From Marthasterias glacialis (lineage: Eukaryota; Echinodermata; Asteroidea; Forcipulatida; Asteriidae): DNA of 64,000 nt. Positions within the stretch are counted from its first letter, which is position 1, and the number at the start of each line of letters is the position of its first letter. The position numbers were made by a program, and so were the translations under genes. The notes beneath the pieces were generated by a model. That model made no database searches and was not told the DNA's origin. It worked only from the letters and a program-made list of their open reading frames with translations. Location of the stretch: the NCBI GenBank assembly GCA_911728455.2, contig OU452233.1, positions 18,626,426 through 18,690,425 of the forward strand, given 5' to 3'. Below, one piece after another: positions 34,401 through 41,399 of this stretch.

Positions 34401-37400
34401 TCTTTATCCTTAGGTATGAAATCTTGATGGTTTCTATGGCACCACCGGAAGGTGAAGAAGATCGATCACAAGCCTACTATGTCATAAGGGTAAGCGGTCA
34501 TAAATCCTCCCATTCCCAAATCACAAAAAAAGCCCAAGCTTTTCCCATTTCCAGGGAGTAACAGAATAAATTGAACAGCATCACCGCCAAAGAGTAAAGT
34601 TCTGATTTCGGCACTTTTTTAATGACTTTTGATTGGTTGAATAAATTAAACATTTCACTCTTTAACTTTCTTTGAAACATTAAATAGGGCTAGCAGAAGA
34701 AACTTCTACAAATGGAAAAAATATTTTGCTTCTAAGGATTTCTATGCGCAGTAGGAAATCTTGTAGTTTTCCGTGGCGCGTTCAAGGCGTAAATGATGCG
34801 ATGTTTAATTGTACGCAAGTGTTAAAGGATTAAACAGCTCTATAGAATTCAGCCCTGGTCCTTTTGGTTGGTAAGAAGTTTGCAACAGCTGCTTCTATTT
34901 TGTCAAAAATTACATTATACTGACAAGCTTTATTTTGATTTAGTCTTTTATTTTGTGGTCTTTACCTCTTTTGACATTACACAGGCAGCGCAGGAGAAGG
35001 AGGAGCTGCAACGTAAAGGTGATGAGCTAGATGCCAAGATCCGGAAGGCAGAGAAAGAGATCAAGGCGTTAGAGAACACTCTGAGGCTGATGAACGGTCG
35101 CAATGAGCAGTATCGCAAAAGCTTCAACAGAGTCACAGAAACAAGTCAGTAGAAACTTTTTATGAATCTTCTTCCTGGAGAAATTGTTCAATCTACTAAG
35201 ATGCATTCACTATGTATTATATTGCAGGCTGGCATAGTTTATCTATCATTCAAACCACTGTGGATGATGTTGAATGGTCAGGCAGTAGTAGGGTTGACTG
35301 TGTACTATGTTGATGCATTCACCACATGATCTATTGTAGGCTGGCATAGTTTATCTATCATTCAAAACCACAGTGGATGATATTGAATGGTTAGACAGTA
35401 AGAGGGTTGACTGTGTGCTGTGTAGATGCATTCACCACATGATCTATTGTAGGCTGGCATAGTTTATCTATCATTCAAAACCACAGTGGACGATACTGAA
35501 TGGTTAGACAGTAAGAGGGTTGACTGTGTGCTGTGTAGATGCATTCATCACATGATCTATTGTAGGCTGGCGTAGTTTATCTATCATTCAACACCACAGT
35601 GGACAATATACCCGCAATTCCCAAAAATATTCCACTCATGAGAACCGCCCGTTTCCAAAACAGCCCTTTTTTTTTCATTAACATTTTAAACAAATAATTT
35701 TACGTTATAGTTTACGTTATGTGCTGATGTTATTCTGTAAATTTTCAATTTCTAATATCTATCTTTGTAAAGCCACATGCAATTTAGCCCTTGGGCCACG
35801 ATTTGTGGTTTTTAATAAAATTGAATTGAATTGAATTGAATTGAATTGAAGTGATACTGAATGGTCACACTGTAGGAGGGTTGACTGTTTACTGTGTAGA
35901 TGCATTTATCACGAGATATCATATAATAGGCTAGTGTAGTTTATCTATCATTCAAAACCACAGTGATGATGTTGAATGGTCAGACAGTAGGAGGGTTGAC
36001 TGTGTACTGGGTAGATGCATTCACCATATGATGTTGCAGGCTGGCAGTTTATCTACTCAAAACCACAGTGGATCTTATTGAATGGTCAGATAGTAGGAGG
36101 GTTGACTGTGTACTGGGTAGATTCATTCACCACAAGATGTCACATTGAAGGCTGGCATAGTTTATCCATCTGTCTATCATTCAAAATCACAGTGGATGAT
36201 ATTGAATGGTCAGACAGTAGGAAGGTTAATGAGATCATTTTACCTTCCTTAGGTGAGGAATACGAAGAAAAGCAACGCCTGGATGAACAGCTGAGGGCCG
36301 CAATGGATAAATACAAATACAAGAGACGTCAGATACGAGAGCTACAGGACGACTTACAGACCATGAGTAACACCATGCAGAATCTGACCAGAGATAAAGA
36401 GGCATATGAAGAAATGATTGAAGAAAAAGAGGTAGGTGTCTGACATCTTAGCATAGATCATGTAACCTTTGTTTACAAAAACAGCGACGTTGTACATTCC
36501 AGGGCATTTTCCGGCAGGCGAGCCGCTACACTGGTCAAATGGGAAATTTGACATTTTGGATCATAATTGTCAAATAAATTCAAGAGTTACAAAAATAACA
36601 GCTGTACAAGTTTTCTTTATATCAAAAGTTGATCAAAATCATACAATGCAATCTCCATAGAAATGTTCAACTTTATATTTTTCAATTTTATTGTACAAAT
36701 TGTGCCTGCAGAAAGTCCTCTCAGTTTAAACGTGTAGACACCCCCAACCAAGTACGTGAAAAACTTGTTAATGAATAATAAGTTAGTGTCATTCTTGATG
36801 CTCTCATTGCGCGTGATATGAAGTTGGAAACAGAATTATGAACTCTTACCAACAAAGTACTGTTCAAAATGTGATAAGCTCTGTATACAATGTGTTTTCC
36901 CCCAGAGTCCTTCACAGGCATAATCCTTGGATGGGATTCGAACCCTGGACCCCCGCATTATACAGCAGATATCTTTTTAAAAAGTGTACAGTTGGGAAGT
37001 TTGTTTGCAAGGCAGTAAAATAATGAATGTGTACTGTAATGCAGTAATAAGTTCCTTGGGTAGGAACATGGTTGATGAACTCAGATCAGTCAGACGGTTC
37101 TGGGTTAACTTCATCTCTTTGGTTTCCATTTTTTTGACAGAACAAACAGCATCAGATGATCAGAGAGCACGAAGAGCAGAAAGCCAAGATTGAGAGAGTG
37201 TCGAAGCAGATAGCTCGCTATGCTAGGGAAGTCAGAACATCTAAGAAGATTAAAGGAGAATCACATGAAGAGGTACGCCAGACATTTTCAAGTTCTATCC
37301 TGCGTTTTTTTCTTGATTTGGTCCTGTACACCCAAGCCAACCATGAGGCAAAGCATACAAATGTTATCAGAGTCCAAACATTCGGGTATTCAGTTACCGT

Positions 37401-40400
37401 GGAATGGAGTATTTAATGGACTTGGTACTGTACCCACAAACCATCAGCTCTTAGCATGAGGCTAGGCTAGACATACCAATCTTAACTGATTCCAAACATT
37501 TGGGTACAGAGTTACTCTAGATAGAGTGCAGTATTTTGATGGATTTGGTACTGTACCCACAAACCATCCACTCTTAGCATGAGGCTAGGCATACCAATCT
37601 TAATTGATTCCAAACATTTGGGTGCAGAGTTACCCTAGATAGAGTGCAGTATTTTGATGGATTTGGTACTGTACCCACAAACCATCCACTCTTAGCATGA
37701 GGCTAGACATACCAATCTTAACTGATTCCAAACATTTGGGTGCAGAGTTACCCTAGATAGAGTGCAGTATTTTGATGGATTCAGTACTGTACCCACAAAC
37801 CATCCACTCTTAGCATGAAGCCAGGCATGCCAATCTTATCAGAGTCAAAACCATTTGGGTGTTGTGTTACTTTAGAGTGGAGTTGTTTTTTTTTTATTTG
37901 AATTAGGCCAAAACACCTTGGGATTTACTTGGAAACTGAAACTCTTCTTTCATTCTGTTCGTCCAGGTCACTATTGGCAATAGTCCAAGTCACTTGAAAG
38001 TAAGAAAAAACCAAACTCTTGTCCGATTCTACCTAAATGTTCCCAATGTTCTACCAACAGAAAGATTTCTCGTTGCGTGAGCTCAGAGACTTCAACAAAA
38101 ACCTCTCGAAGCAGATTGGTGATGTGATCCACACTCATCCCGACGTCATACCAACCACCCATATGCTCTTCTCTCAGGTGAGTTGTTATGAAAGGAATTG
38201 AATATCAATGGCCTCGTGTCAGCCTCTAGTTGTCAACATACACTCAACGCAACCTGGATTAATGTCAAAAGCTACGTTGCTGTTTGAAGGCACTTTACAG
38301 GACTGGTAATGCGTGAAAAAACGTGCAGTGTTCTCACTTAAAACAAAGCTGAGAAAGACTCTGCTAGAGTCGAAACGTGAGGCCATTAACATTTTTTTTT
38401 TGCATTAAAACAAACATGTTAAAAGTTCGGATCAATCCGTCATCTGAGTCAGGAGAACACAGTGAAAAAACGTGCTCACTTTTCAGCATGTAAACACATT
38501 GTTCCTAATTTTGACTGTTACAACCGAAATTGGCTGTTGCATTTTTTTTTTTAAATAGTTTTTCAGATACAGTTTTCTCGAATGTGACGTTATTTCAGAG
38601 GGAAACATTTCACAGAATAATTGTTTCTAGTAGGAATTTCATAAACAGTAAGCTCTCAGACTGAAACTAAACAATTGTGTTTTTGATCCTTAACAATCCT
38701 GTACTGTGCCATTAAGTGAAAGTAACAAAGAATAGTTTATCGATGTTGGTGATTTCTTGCAGGTTCCTATGTGGCTTATTTCGATTGTGACAATAGGAAT
38801 AAGCAAGAATGATTTGTGGGGATTATCACATACCTGTTTAGTTTAGTTTGACATCATTTCTGGAGGATTGGTGCTGGTTATTTGTAGCTCCGTAAATCTC
38901 CTGGCTATGCCACTGAAAGTCTGACAAAAGTCTGACGCGATAAAATCCTATTGGAAATTGTAAACATGTGTGAGCATACTCATAGCGCGCGTTCATGTCG
39001 TGCAGTGTGGCATTTAAGAGACGCACATTGTGCTGTCCACGTGTACAGCGATGATGTAGGCAATGCTGTGATTGGTCAATATGTTTAGAGGGTGGGGCTT
39101 AATGGATTGGTGTATTCTGAATCTCACAGAAATCTGAACGAGACAGATCTCAAAGTAAGGAAGAAACTATTACCAGTAAACTTGCGGGTACAACCATGTG
39201 TAAATTTCTTTTTCTTCTTTTTTCTGAGGAGTGGTGGCTCTGAAAAGAGCCGGTGTGGTCTCGACAGTTCAAACAGTATACTTTGCTCTACATCAGGAGT
39301 TCTCAGGGAAATTGGTACCAACACCAACAGTTTCCTTTCACCTTTTGATCTTCAACCAAACTGATGCATGTCTTTATTGAGTTTTTTATTTTTTTTTTTT
39401 AAATCTGATGATTTTTGTTTGTTCTCAGGCTGGTCTCCAAGTTCCTCCGGCGCCGACAGGAAGTGCTAGGGGTCACTCTAGACCAGGTTCAGCTTACAGT
39501 GCAAGAAGTAGTGCCAGCCTAAGCTCAAGGTTTGTACCTATTCAAACAATTCCGTCAAATTTCAAGAATTCACTCACTTTTTCACTGTTTTTATGGGACG
39601 CGCGTTGCTCCGATGCTGTGTGCAGCGTGTTGTTGTATCTTTTTTTATGTGTAGGGGCTGGCTACCCGTTGAAAGACAGGACTTTAACAAAAGAGATCCG
39701 GGTGTATTGACAGAGCGAGCACGTAGTGGCTTCACTTTCCTGTAAGAAACCACTGGGGACGTTGCTATAAAAAAAACGTCAAAACAATGATGTATGGGCT
39801 GGACAAACGTGTGGATGTGTTTCAACCGGTCGTTGGGTCCTTCGGAGAACGGGGAAGTGTTTTAAAAGAAAGTGGGAAGTAGGCATACAGGCTTATTAAT
39901 ATATAACCATTAGTATTTATGTATAACAATTATTTATAAATAACCATTATTTATAAACAACCATTATTTATAAATAACAATTTATTCTAAATAAGCGTTA
40001 TTTGTAAATAAGCATTATTTATAAATAAGCGTTATTTATAAATAAGCATTGTTTATAAATAAGCGTTATTTATACATAACCATTATTTATTATAACCATG
40101 AGTTGTAAACGCCTTGCAACCTTGACATCTTGTATGTGTCTTTTGCACTGTTGGCATGGGCTGCGCATTACAAGCTGCGTGCAGTGTGTGTCACCGCCCT
40201 TGCTCAAATTACTGCGCTCGCGTAGTGTTAACAAACGCCTTGCAGACATGACAGGTTGTACATGCCTAGGCTGCGTTTTGGGCTTTGGCATGGGCTGTAC
40301 TTTGCTCGCTGCGTGACATGGCATAACCACCAAAACGATCACTAATTCAGACAAAACTGTGTACATAGGTATTACGCGACGTTTATTGTTACATTTATTG

Positions 40401-40860
40401 TTCACACATTTAAATTGCCCATTCCTGATGCCTTCCAAGTCTACGGTTATAATATTGAATTGATAAACAAATTGCTTGTAGAAATGTTCCTACTGAGATA
40501 CGTCTGAGGATGTTTGATACCAAAATCAATGTTTTTCTTTCACCTTTTAGTATTTAGCCAAACTGAGCGTGCGTTTATTGAGGACATCTTCGATTGAGGT
40601 CGTTTTTCTTTCTTTCATTGTGCAGGACTCCCTCGTCAGTTCGCAGCAGCGCCTCCAGCCGAGCTAGCAGCACCGCAGCCCTCCGTACAGTAGACATCGG
40701 TGGTTTAGGTATCTCAGGCAGTGGGGCTATAACACCCAAATCAGCACCCCGTTCGCCCATACAGTCACCCCAACAGGGCACCCCAGGAAGGGTCGGATCA
40801 CGGACACCCAGCGGGGGTAGCCAGGGGAGCGCAAGGAGTGGACGTGGTAGCAAGCGCTAG
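22392..40860 (+). CDS. CCDC39: CCDC39, coiled-coil axonemal ruler protein (20 coding exons, 975 aa)
   Basis: CCDC39 pairs with CCDC40 (FAP59/FAP172 in Chlamydomonas) along doublet microtubules. It sets the 96-nm repeat and positions inner dynein arms and the nexin-dynein regulatory complex. Exons: 22392-22487, 23906-24025, 25292-25438, 26288-26446, 26958-27050, 27981-28109, 29152-29343, 29674-29777, 30252-30579, 31619-31783, 32233-32370, 32850-32966, 33657-33796, 34414-34489, 34985-35144, 36253-36431, 37141-37272, 38061-38177, 39429-39529, 40626-40860. The total is 2928 nt, all GT-AG and in frame. Diagnostic segments are the N-terminal [28 protein letters not shown]-type joins, PPEGEE...QAYYVI and [10 protein letters not shown]. 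Residues ~25-860 are predicted coiled coil (heptads rich in E, K, L, Q). Residues ~865-975 form a Ser/Arg/Gly-rich disordered tail. Human CCDC39 is 941 aa, and the extra length lies mainly in the tail. Confidence 0.96.
22988..23241. mobile_element. MITE with CAGGGCCNAAT termini (CCDC39 intron 1)
   Basis: Left CAGGGCCCAATTTCATGGCT then CTGCTTA mirrors right TAAGCAGAGCCATAACATTA then GGCCCTG. The interior has further CGCTTAC/GTAAGCG inverted blocks. Confidence 0.8.
23365..23565. mobile_element. MITE, copy B of the family at 3506-3721 (CCDC39 intron 1)
   Basis: Shares GGACAGATTTGTTTACTTTG on the left and CTTGAACAAGATGGCATA on the right with copy A. The ends are inverted (CACAGTAATATG against a right arm reading CATAAAATACTGTG). 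Confidence 0.65.
23906..24025 (+). CDS. CCDC39: CCDC39 exon 2 (aa 33-72)
   Basis: Acceptor TGTTAG, donor GTAACC, phase 0. Coiled coil with [13 protein letters not shown]. Confidence 0.94.
24055..24192. mobile_element. MITE 1 of a head-to-tail triplet
   Basis: CAGGGCTCCATTTCACAAAA on the left, CGCTTTGTGAAATCCACACC on the right. The interior has repeated CCTAACTTAGGA and TAGGACTAG blocks. Same family as the third element at 24341. Confidence 0.75.
24191..24340. mobile_element. MITE 2 of a head-to-tail triplet
   Basis: GGGCTCGATTTCACAAAAGC mirrors TTTGTGAAATTGAGCCC. The interior CACTAAGATTCATCTTAAGA and ATTGTGACATCACACT are also found at 20350-20482 and 45806-45958. Confidence 0.8.
24341..24470. 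mobile_element. MITE 3 of a head-to-tail triplet
   Basis: GGGGTGGATTTCACAAAACT and CGCTTTGTGAAATCCACACC are inverted ends. Interior TTAGGACTAGTTACTGATCC resembles MITE 1. Confidence 0.75.
24762..24899. mobile_element. MITE, GGTGGCAGCAGAC family, copy 2 (CCDC39 intron 2)
   Basis: CGCTAGGTGGCAGCAGACTT on the left, GTCTGCTGCCAGCTAGTG on the right. The outer ends are decayed. Confidence 0.75.
25012..25177. mobile_element. MITE of the GGCCTGGG family, copy B (CCDC39 intron 2)
   Basis: Left CCACGCCTGGAATAACAT mirrors right ATGAAATCCCAGGCCTGGG imperfectly. The interior matches 8683-8846, and the palindromic AGGCAATGGCCT core resembles that of the 5276/9399 family. Confidence 0.65.
25292..25438 (+). 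CDS. CCDC39: CCDC39 exon 3 (aa 73-121)
   Basis: Acceptor TTTTAG, donor GTAAAT. Contains [18 protein letters not shown], which aligns with the human protein from memory of the family. Confidence 0.94.
26104..26255. mobile_element. MITE, TGGGAGACTT family, subfamily B (CCDC39 intron 3)
   Basis: Outer ends TGGGAGACTTA and AAAAGTCTCCCA match copy 1, but the interior has GGTCCTTTTTCACAGTTCTC and GTGCGCGCATGCTCAGAACT. A sister copy is at 61100-61246. It ends 33 bp before exon 4. Confidence 0.75.
26288..26446 (+). CDS. CCDC39: CCDC39 exon 4 (aa 122-174)
   Basis: Acceptor TTGCAG, donor GTACAT. Contains [19 protein letters not shown], the most recognisable CCDC39 block. Confidence 0.96.
26958..27050 (+). 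CDS. CCDC39: CCDC39 exon 5 (aa 175-205)
   Basis: Acceptor TCACAG, donor GTAAGA. Coiled coil ending EMTETLTAQ. Confidence 0.94.
27162..27430 (+). mobile_element. tRNA-derived SINE (type II tRNA-like head)
   Basis: The head (27162-27243) begins GTGTCACG and closes CGTGACAC, an 8-bp acceptor-like stem. It has a B-box-like GGTTCGAATCCC (27221-27232) and a long variable region, recalling tRNA-Leu/Ser. It is followed by CCCTTGGGCAAGGCACTTAT, a body motif known from many marine invertebrate SINEs. The A box is weak and no clear anticodon is seen, so this is a SINE rather than a tRNA gene. It lies in CCDC39 intron 5; the 3' limit is approximate. Confidence 0.6.
27556..27835. mobile_element. 280-bp MITE with 44-bp inverted termini (CCDC39 intron 5)
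   Basis: Left TTAGGCTCATTTCAAACGTC then GGGCTCTTGTCGTGTC mirrors right GACACGGCAAGAGCGCAACG then TTTGGAACAGGCCTTA. The GC-rich interior has GCCGTGC/GCACGGC-like blocks. Confidence 0.8.
27981..28109 (+). CDS. CCDC39: CCDC39 exon 6 (aa 206-248)
   Basis: Acceptor TCTTAG, donor GTAAGT. Contains [20 protein letters not shown] and [13 protein letters not shown]. Confidence 0.95.
28272..28344 (-). mobile_element. tRNA-like sequence (SINE head or tRNA pseudogene)
   Basis: On the minus strand it has an A box (TGGCTCAGTTGG), a D-stem GCTC/GAGC and a T-arm GCAGGTTCAAATCCTGC with B box. The acceptor stem does not pair well (GGCACTG against TCCAGTC) and the anticodon loop is irregular. A T-run follows directly, as for a pol III terminator. 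It is intronic, opposite to CCDC39. Probably non-functional as a tRNA. Confidence 0.55.
28503..28845. mobile_element. Possible degenerate inverted-repeat element, CpG-rich (CCDC39 intron 6)
   Basis: The segment is richer in CG dinucleotides than the surrounding intron. Its ends show weak inverted similarity (AACTTAGGTTTTACC against GGTCGACCTGAGGTCAAC). The family is not recognised and the boundaries are approximate. Confidence 0.35.
29072..29112. mobile_element. Half copy of the GTCGAAACGTGAGGCCATTA palindromic family
   Basis: GACTCTGCTAGGGGCAAAAC then GTGAGGCCATTAA. It lies ~40 bp upstream of CCDC39 exon 7. Confidence 0.6.
29152..29343 (+). CDS. CCDC39: CCDC39 exon 7 (aa 249-312)
   Basis: Acceptor AACCAG, donor GTATGA. 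Coiled coil with [19 protein letters not shown]. Confidence 0.94.
29674..29777 (+). CDS. CCDC39: CCDC39 exon 8 (aa 313-347)
   Basis: Acceptor TTTCAG, donor GTGATT, with two leftover bases completing an Arg codon in exon 9. Confidence 0.93.
29797..30153. repeat. 72-bp minisatellite, five copies (CCDC39 intron 8)
   Basis: GAGCCTTCTTAGGAGGGGTA recurs at 29866, 29938, 30010 and 30082, exactly 72 bp apart, after a first diverged unit. The unit contains CTCCGCCCCTTAATGCATTA. Because 72 is a multiple of 3, one minus-strand frame stays open through the array. Confidence 0.92.
30252..30579 (+). CDS. CCDC39: CCDC39 exon 9 (aa 347-456)
   Basis: Acceptor TTGCAG, donor GTAAGA. This is the largest exon. 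Contains [20 protein letters not shown] and [12 protein letters not shown]. Confidence 0.95.
30610..31095. repeat. Cluster of CGTTTTCAC / GTGAAAACG inverted blocks (CCDC39 intron 9)
   Basis: TTTCGTCACCGTTTTCACAA at 30617 faces TTTGTCACTTTGTGAAAACG near 30950 and 31060. The GAGAAAATCATGTTTGAAGT segment resembles 52990-53020, so this may be a diverged relative of the element at 52585-53294, itself interrupted by the palindromic repeat at 30690. Confidence 0.4.
30690..30790. mobile_element. Left-arm copy of the GTCGAAACGTGAGGCCATTA palindromic family
   Basis: GCAAACTGCTTACCAACAGG, TGTATAAGTGCAAAAAATTG and GTTAATGGCC...TTTCGACCCTACCAGAGTC also occur at 11455-11545, so the family unit extends ~55 bp beyond the palindrome. 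Confidence 0.6.
31619..31783 (+). CDS. CCDC39: CCDC39 exon 10 (aa 457-511)
   Basis: Acceptor TGTAG, donor GTAAAG. Begins [17 protein letters not shown]. Confidence 0.95.
32233..32370 (+). CDS. CCDC39: CCDC39 exon 11 (aa 512-557)
   Basis: Acceptor CTACAG, donor GTAAGA. Coiled coil with [19 protein letters not shown]. Confidence 0.94.
32850..32966 (+). CDS. CCDC39: CCDC39 exon 12 (aa 558-596)
   Basis: Acceptor GAACAG, donor GTACGA. Contains [20 protein letters not shown] and [10 protein letters not shown]. Confidence 0.95.
33285..33308. repeat. Poly-C run
   Basis: C-run of about 19 nt after a CCCCCT stretch; a (CT)n microsatellite follows at 33365-33382. Confidence 0.85.
33413..33557. mobile_element. 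MITE, GGTGGCAGCAGAC family, copy 3 (CCDC39 intron 12)
   Basis: CACTAGGTGGCAGCAGACTT on the left mirrors AAGTCTGCTGCCACCTATCA on the right, ending in GCCTCCCA. Located ~100 bp before exon 13. Confidence 0.8.
33657..33796 (+). CDS. CCDC39: CCDC39 exon 13 (aa 597-643)
   Basis: Acceptor GTTCAG, donor GTTTGT (weak), with two leftover bases. Begins [16 protein letters not shown]. Confidence 0.94.
34414..34489 (+). CDS. CCDC39: CCDC39 exon 14 (aa 643-668)
   Basis: Acceptor CCTTAG, donor GTAAGC. Encodes [20 protein letters not shown] and AYYVIR, a conserved non-coiled hinge in this family. Confidence 0.95.
34985..35144 (+). CDS. CCDC39: CCDC39 exon 15 (aa 669-722)
   Basis: Acceptor CACAG, donor GTCAGT, with one leftover base. 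Contains [19 protein letters not shown] and [14 protein letters not shown]. Confidence 0.95.
35225..36232. repeat. ~110-bp minisatellite, ~7 units, interrupted by a LINE tail (CCDC39 intron 15)
   Basis: Units contain GCTGGCATAGTTTATCTATC, CAAAACCACAGTGGATGATA, TTGAATGGTCAGACAGTAGG and TGTAGATGCATTCACCACAT. The last unit ends 20 bp before exon 16. Two further units lie in importin intron 6 (9655-9815). Confidence 0.9.
35609..35850 (+). mobile_element. Truncated LINE 3' end inserted in a minisatellite
   Basis: Non-repeat sequence between minisatellite units ends in TTTTTAATAAAATTGAATTG and five TTGAA units, the polyadenylation-plus-pentamer tail typical of CR1/RTE-like LINEs. It carries no coding region. 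Confidence 0.6.
36253..36431 (+). CDS. CCDC39: CCDC39 exon 16 (aa 722-781)
   Basis: Acceptor CCTTAG, donor GTAGGT. Contains [18 protein letters not shown]. The preceding intron is largely a ~110-bp minisatellite. Confidence 0.95.
36835..36975 (-). mobile_element. tRNA-derived SINE fragment, minus strand
   Basis: Minus strand reads ATCTGCTGTATAATGCGGGG then GGTTCGAATCCC (B box) and a body with GCCTGTGAAGGACTCTGGG. The same order of blocks occurs at 59136-59290, so both belong to one family. Located in CCDC39 intron 16. Confidence 0.55.
37141..37272 (+). CDS. CCDC39: CCDC39 exon 17 (aa 782-825)
   Basis: Acceptor TGACAG, donor GTACGC. Contains [19 protein letters not shown] and REVRTSKK. Confidence 0.94.
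37365..37882. repeat. ~120-bp minisatellite, ~4 units (CCDC39 intron 17)
   Basis: TACTGTACCCACAAACCATC recurs at about 37427, 37550, 37668 and 37786. Each is followed by CTCTTAGCATGAGGCTAG and CCAAACATTTGGGT. Spacing is 118-123 bp. Confidence 0.9.
38061..38177 (+). CDS. CCDC39: CCDC39 exon 18 (aa 826-864)
   Basis: Acceptor CAACAG, donor GTGAGT. Contains [13 protein letters not shown], the end of the conserved coiled-coil rod. Confidence 0.93.
38345..38392. mobile_element. Right-arm copy of the GTCGAAACGTGAGGCCATTA palindromic family
   Basis: GAGAAAGACTCTGCTAGAGT then CGAAACGTGAGGCCATTAAC and a T-run, in CCDC39 intron 18. Confidence 0.6.
38893..39111. mobile_element. MITE, copy B of the family at 7351-7606, left end missing
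   Basis: Shares GCCACTGAAAGTCTGACAAA, CGATAAAATCCTATT, AGAGACGCACATTGTGCTG and GTGATTGGTCAATATGTT with copy A. Only the right terminus is intact. It lies in CCDC39 intron 18, just upstream of a histone-stem-loop repeat. Confidence 0.75.
39175..39310 (-). repeat. Second copy of the repeat with histone-type stem-loop
   Basis: On the minus strand GGCTCTTTTCAGAGCC (39236-39251) is followed by ACCACTCCTC and a purine tract AGAAAAAAGAAGAAAAAG. That arrangement resembles a histone stem-loop plus histone downstream element. Shared with 12541-12731: GGTTGTACC-GCAAG, ATGGTTGTAC and ATACTGTTTGAA on the minus strand. Located in CCDC39 intron 18. Confidence 0.7.
39429..39529 (+). CDS. CCDC39: CCDC39 exon 19 (aa 865-898, Ser-rich tail)
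   Basis: Acceptor TCTCAG, donor GTTTGT (weak), with two leftover bases. Low complexity: [20 protein letters not shown], then [10 protein letters not shown]. The human protein has a comparable Ser-rich tail. Confidence 0.88.
39895..40096. repeat. AT-rich tandem repeat, ~18-bp unit (CCDC39 intron 19)
   Basis: Alternating ATAAGCGTTATTTATAAA, ATAACCATTATTTATAAA and ATAAGCATTATTTATAAA units. Confidence 0.9.
40105..40318. repeat. Imperfect direct duplication (CCDC39 intron 19)
   Basis: AAACGCCTTGCAACCTTGAC with GGCATGGGCTGCGCATTAC (40107 onward) recurs as AAACGCCTTGCAGACATGAC with GGCATGGGCTGTACTTTGC (40228 onward). Nothing else is recognised. Confidence 0.5.
40626..40860 (+). CDS. CCDC39: CCDC39 exon 20 (aa 898-975 and stop)
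   Basis: Acceptor GTGCAG, stop TAG at 40858-40860. Ser/Thr/Pro/Gly-rich and disordered, ending in RGSKR. The joining Arg codon keeps the frame from exon 19. Confidence 0.9.
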
Positions 40861-41249
40861 TCTCGATGGATCAGGACTGAGTGGTTTATCACAAACAATT
40901 TAAGACAGCTTTCTTTGAAGAGTCAAAGACCATCAGTGTGTGTAGAATAGTCTAACCTAAGAGGAAGGGGAAGTTAACGATCAGAAGCCTTCATCCTACG
41001 ACCTTAAACTTATGTCCTTATACTCACACCTCTTTTACTGACCATCCCTTTATCTTAAAATTTGTCAAAACCCCCCAAATCTTAAGCGTTTTATGCTTAA
41101 TGGTCATGCTATAACTTGTTTCTGGACGGTTTTGTGACGGAATACATGAGAGGTGTGTGCAATCATGATGTAATCATGGATAAATGAACGTAAAAGAACA
41201 TCTTAAGTCAACCCTGGACAGTAAATTAATTATTCACCAAAGAGTTCGA

Positions 41250-41255
41250 AATAAA
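41250..41255 (+). terminator. Candidate CCDC39 polyadenylation signal (proximal)
   Basis: AATAAA 390 bp after the CCDC39 stop codon. It is one of two well-placed hexamers; the other is at 41394. Confidence 0.4.
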
Positions 41256-41393
41256 GGTCAAAAACAAAGTATAATTTCTGTACTGTACTCTTGTCTGGCA
41301 AGTCTTTAATGTTACCAATCATTTCTCGATGACCAACCATACATTCATGTTCCTCAACACATAACATTCCGTAATTTTTGTAACGAAAGTTTC

Positions 41394-41399
41394 AATAAA
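41394..41399 (+). terminator. Candidate CCDC39 polyadenylation signal (distal)
   Basis: AATAAA 534 bp after the stop codon, followed by an ACACA-rich stretch. Transcript ends are needed to choose between this and 41250. Confidence 0.45.

Noticed and set aside
35225-36232. CRISPR-like regular array
   Set aside because: Units are contiguous ~110-bp tandem repeats with no unique spacers, in an intron of an animal gene.
40070-40438. 122-codon minus-strand open frame
   Set aside because: It covers an AT-rich array and a direct duplication inside CCDC39 intron 19, and no protein family is recognised.
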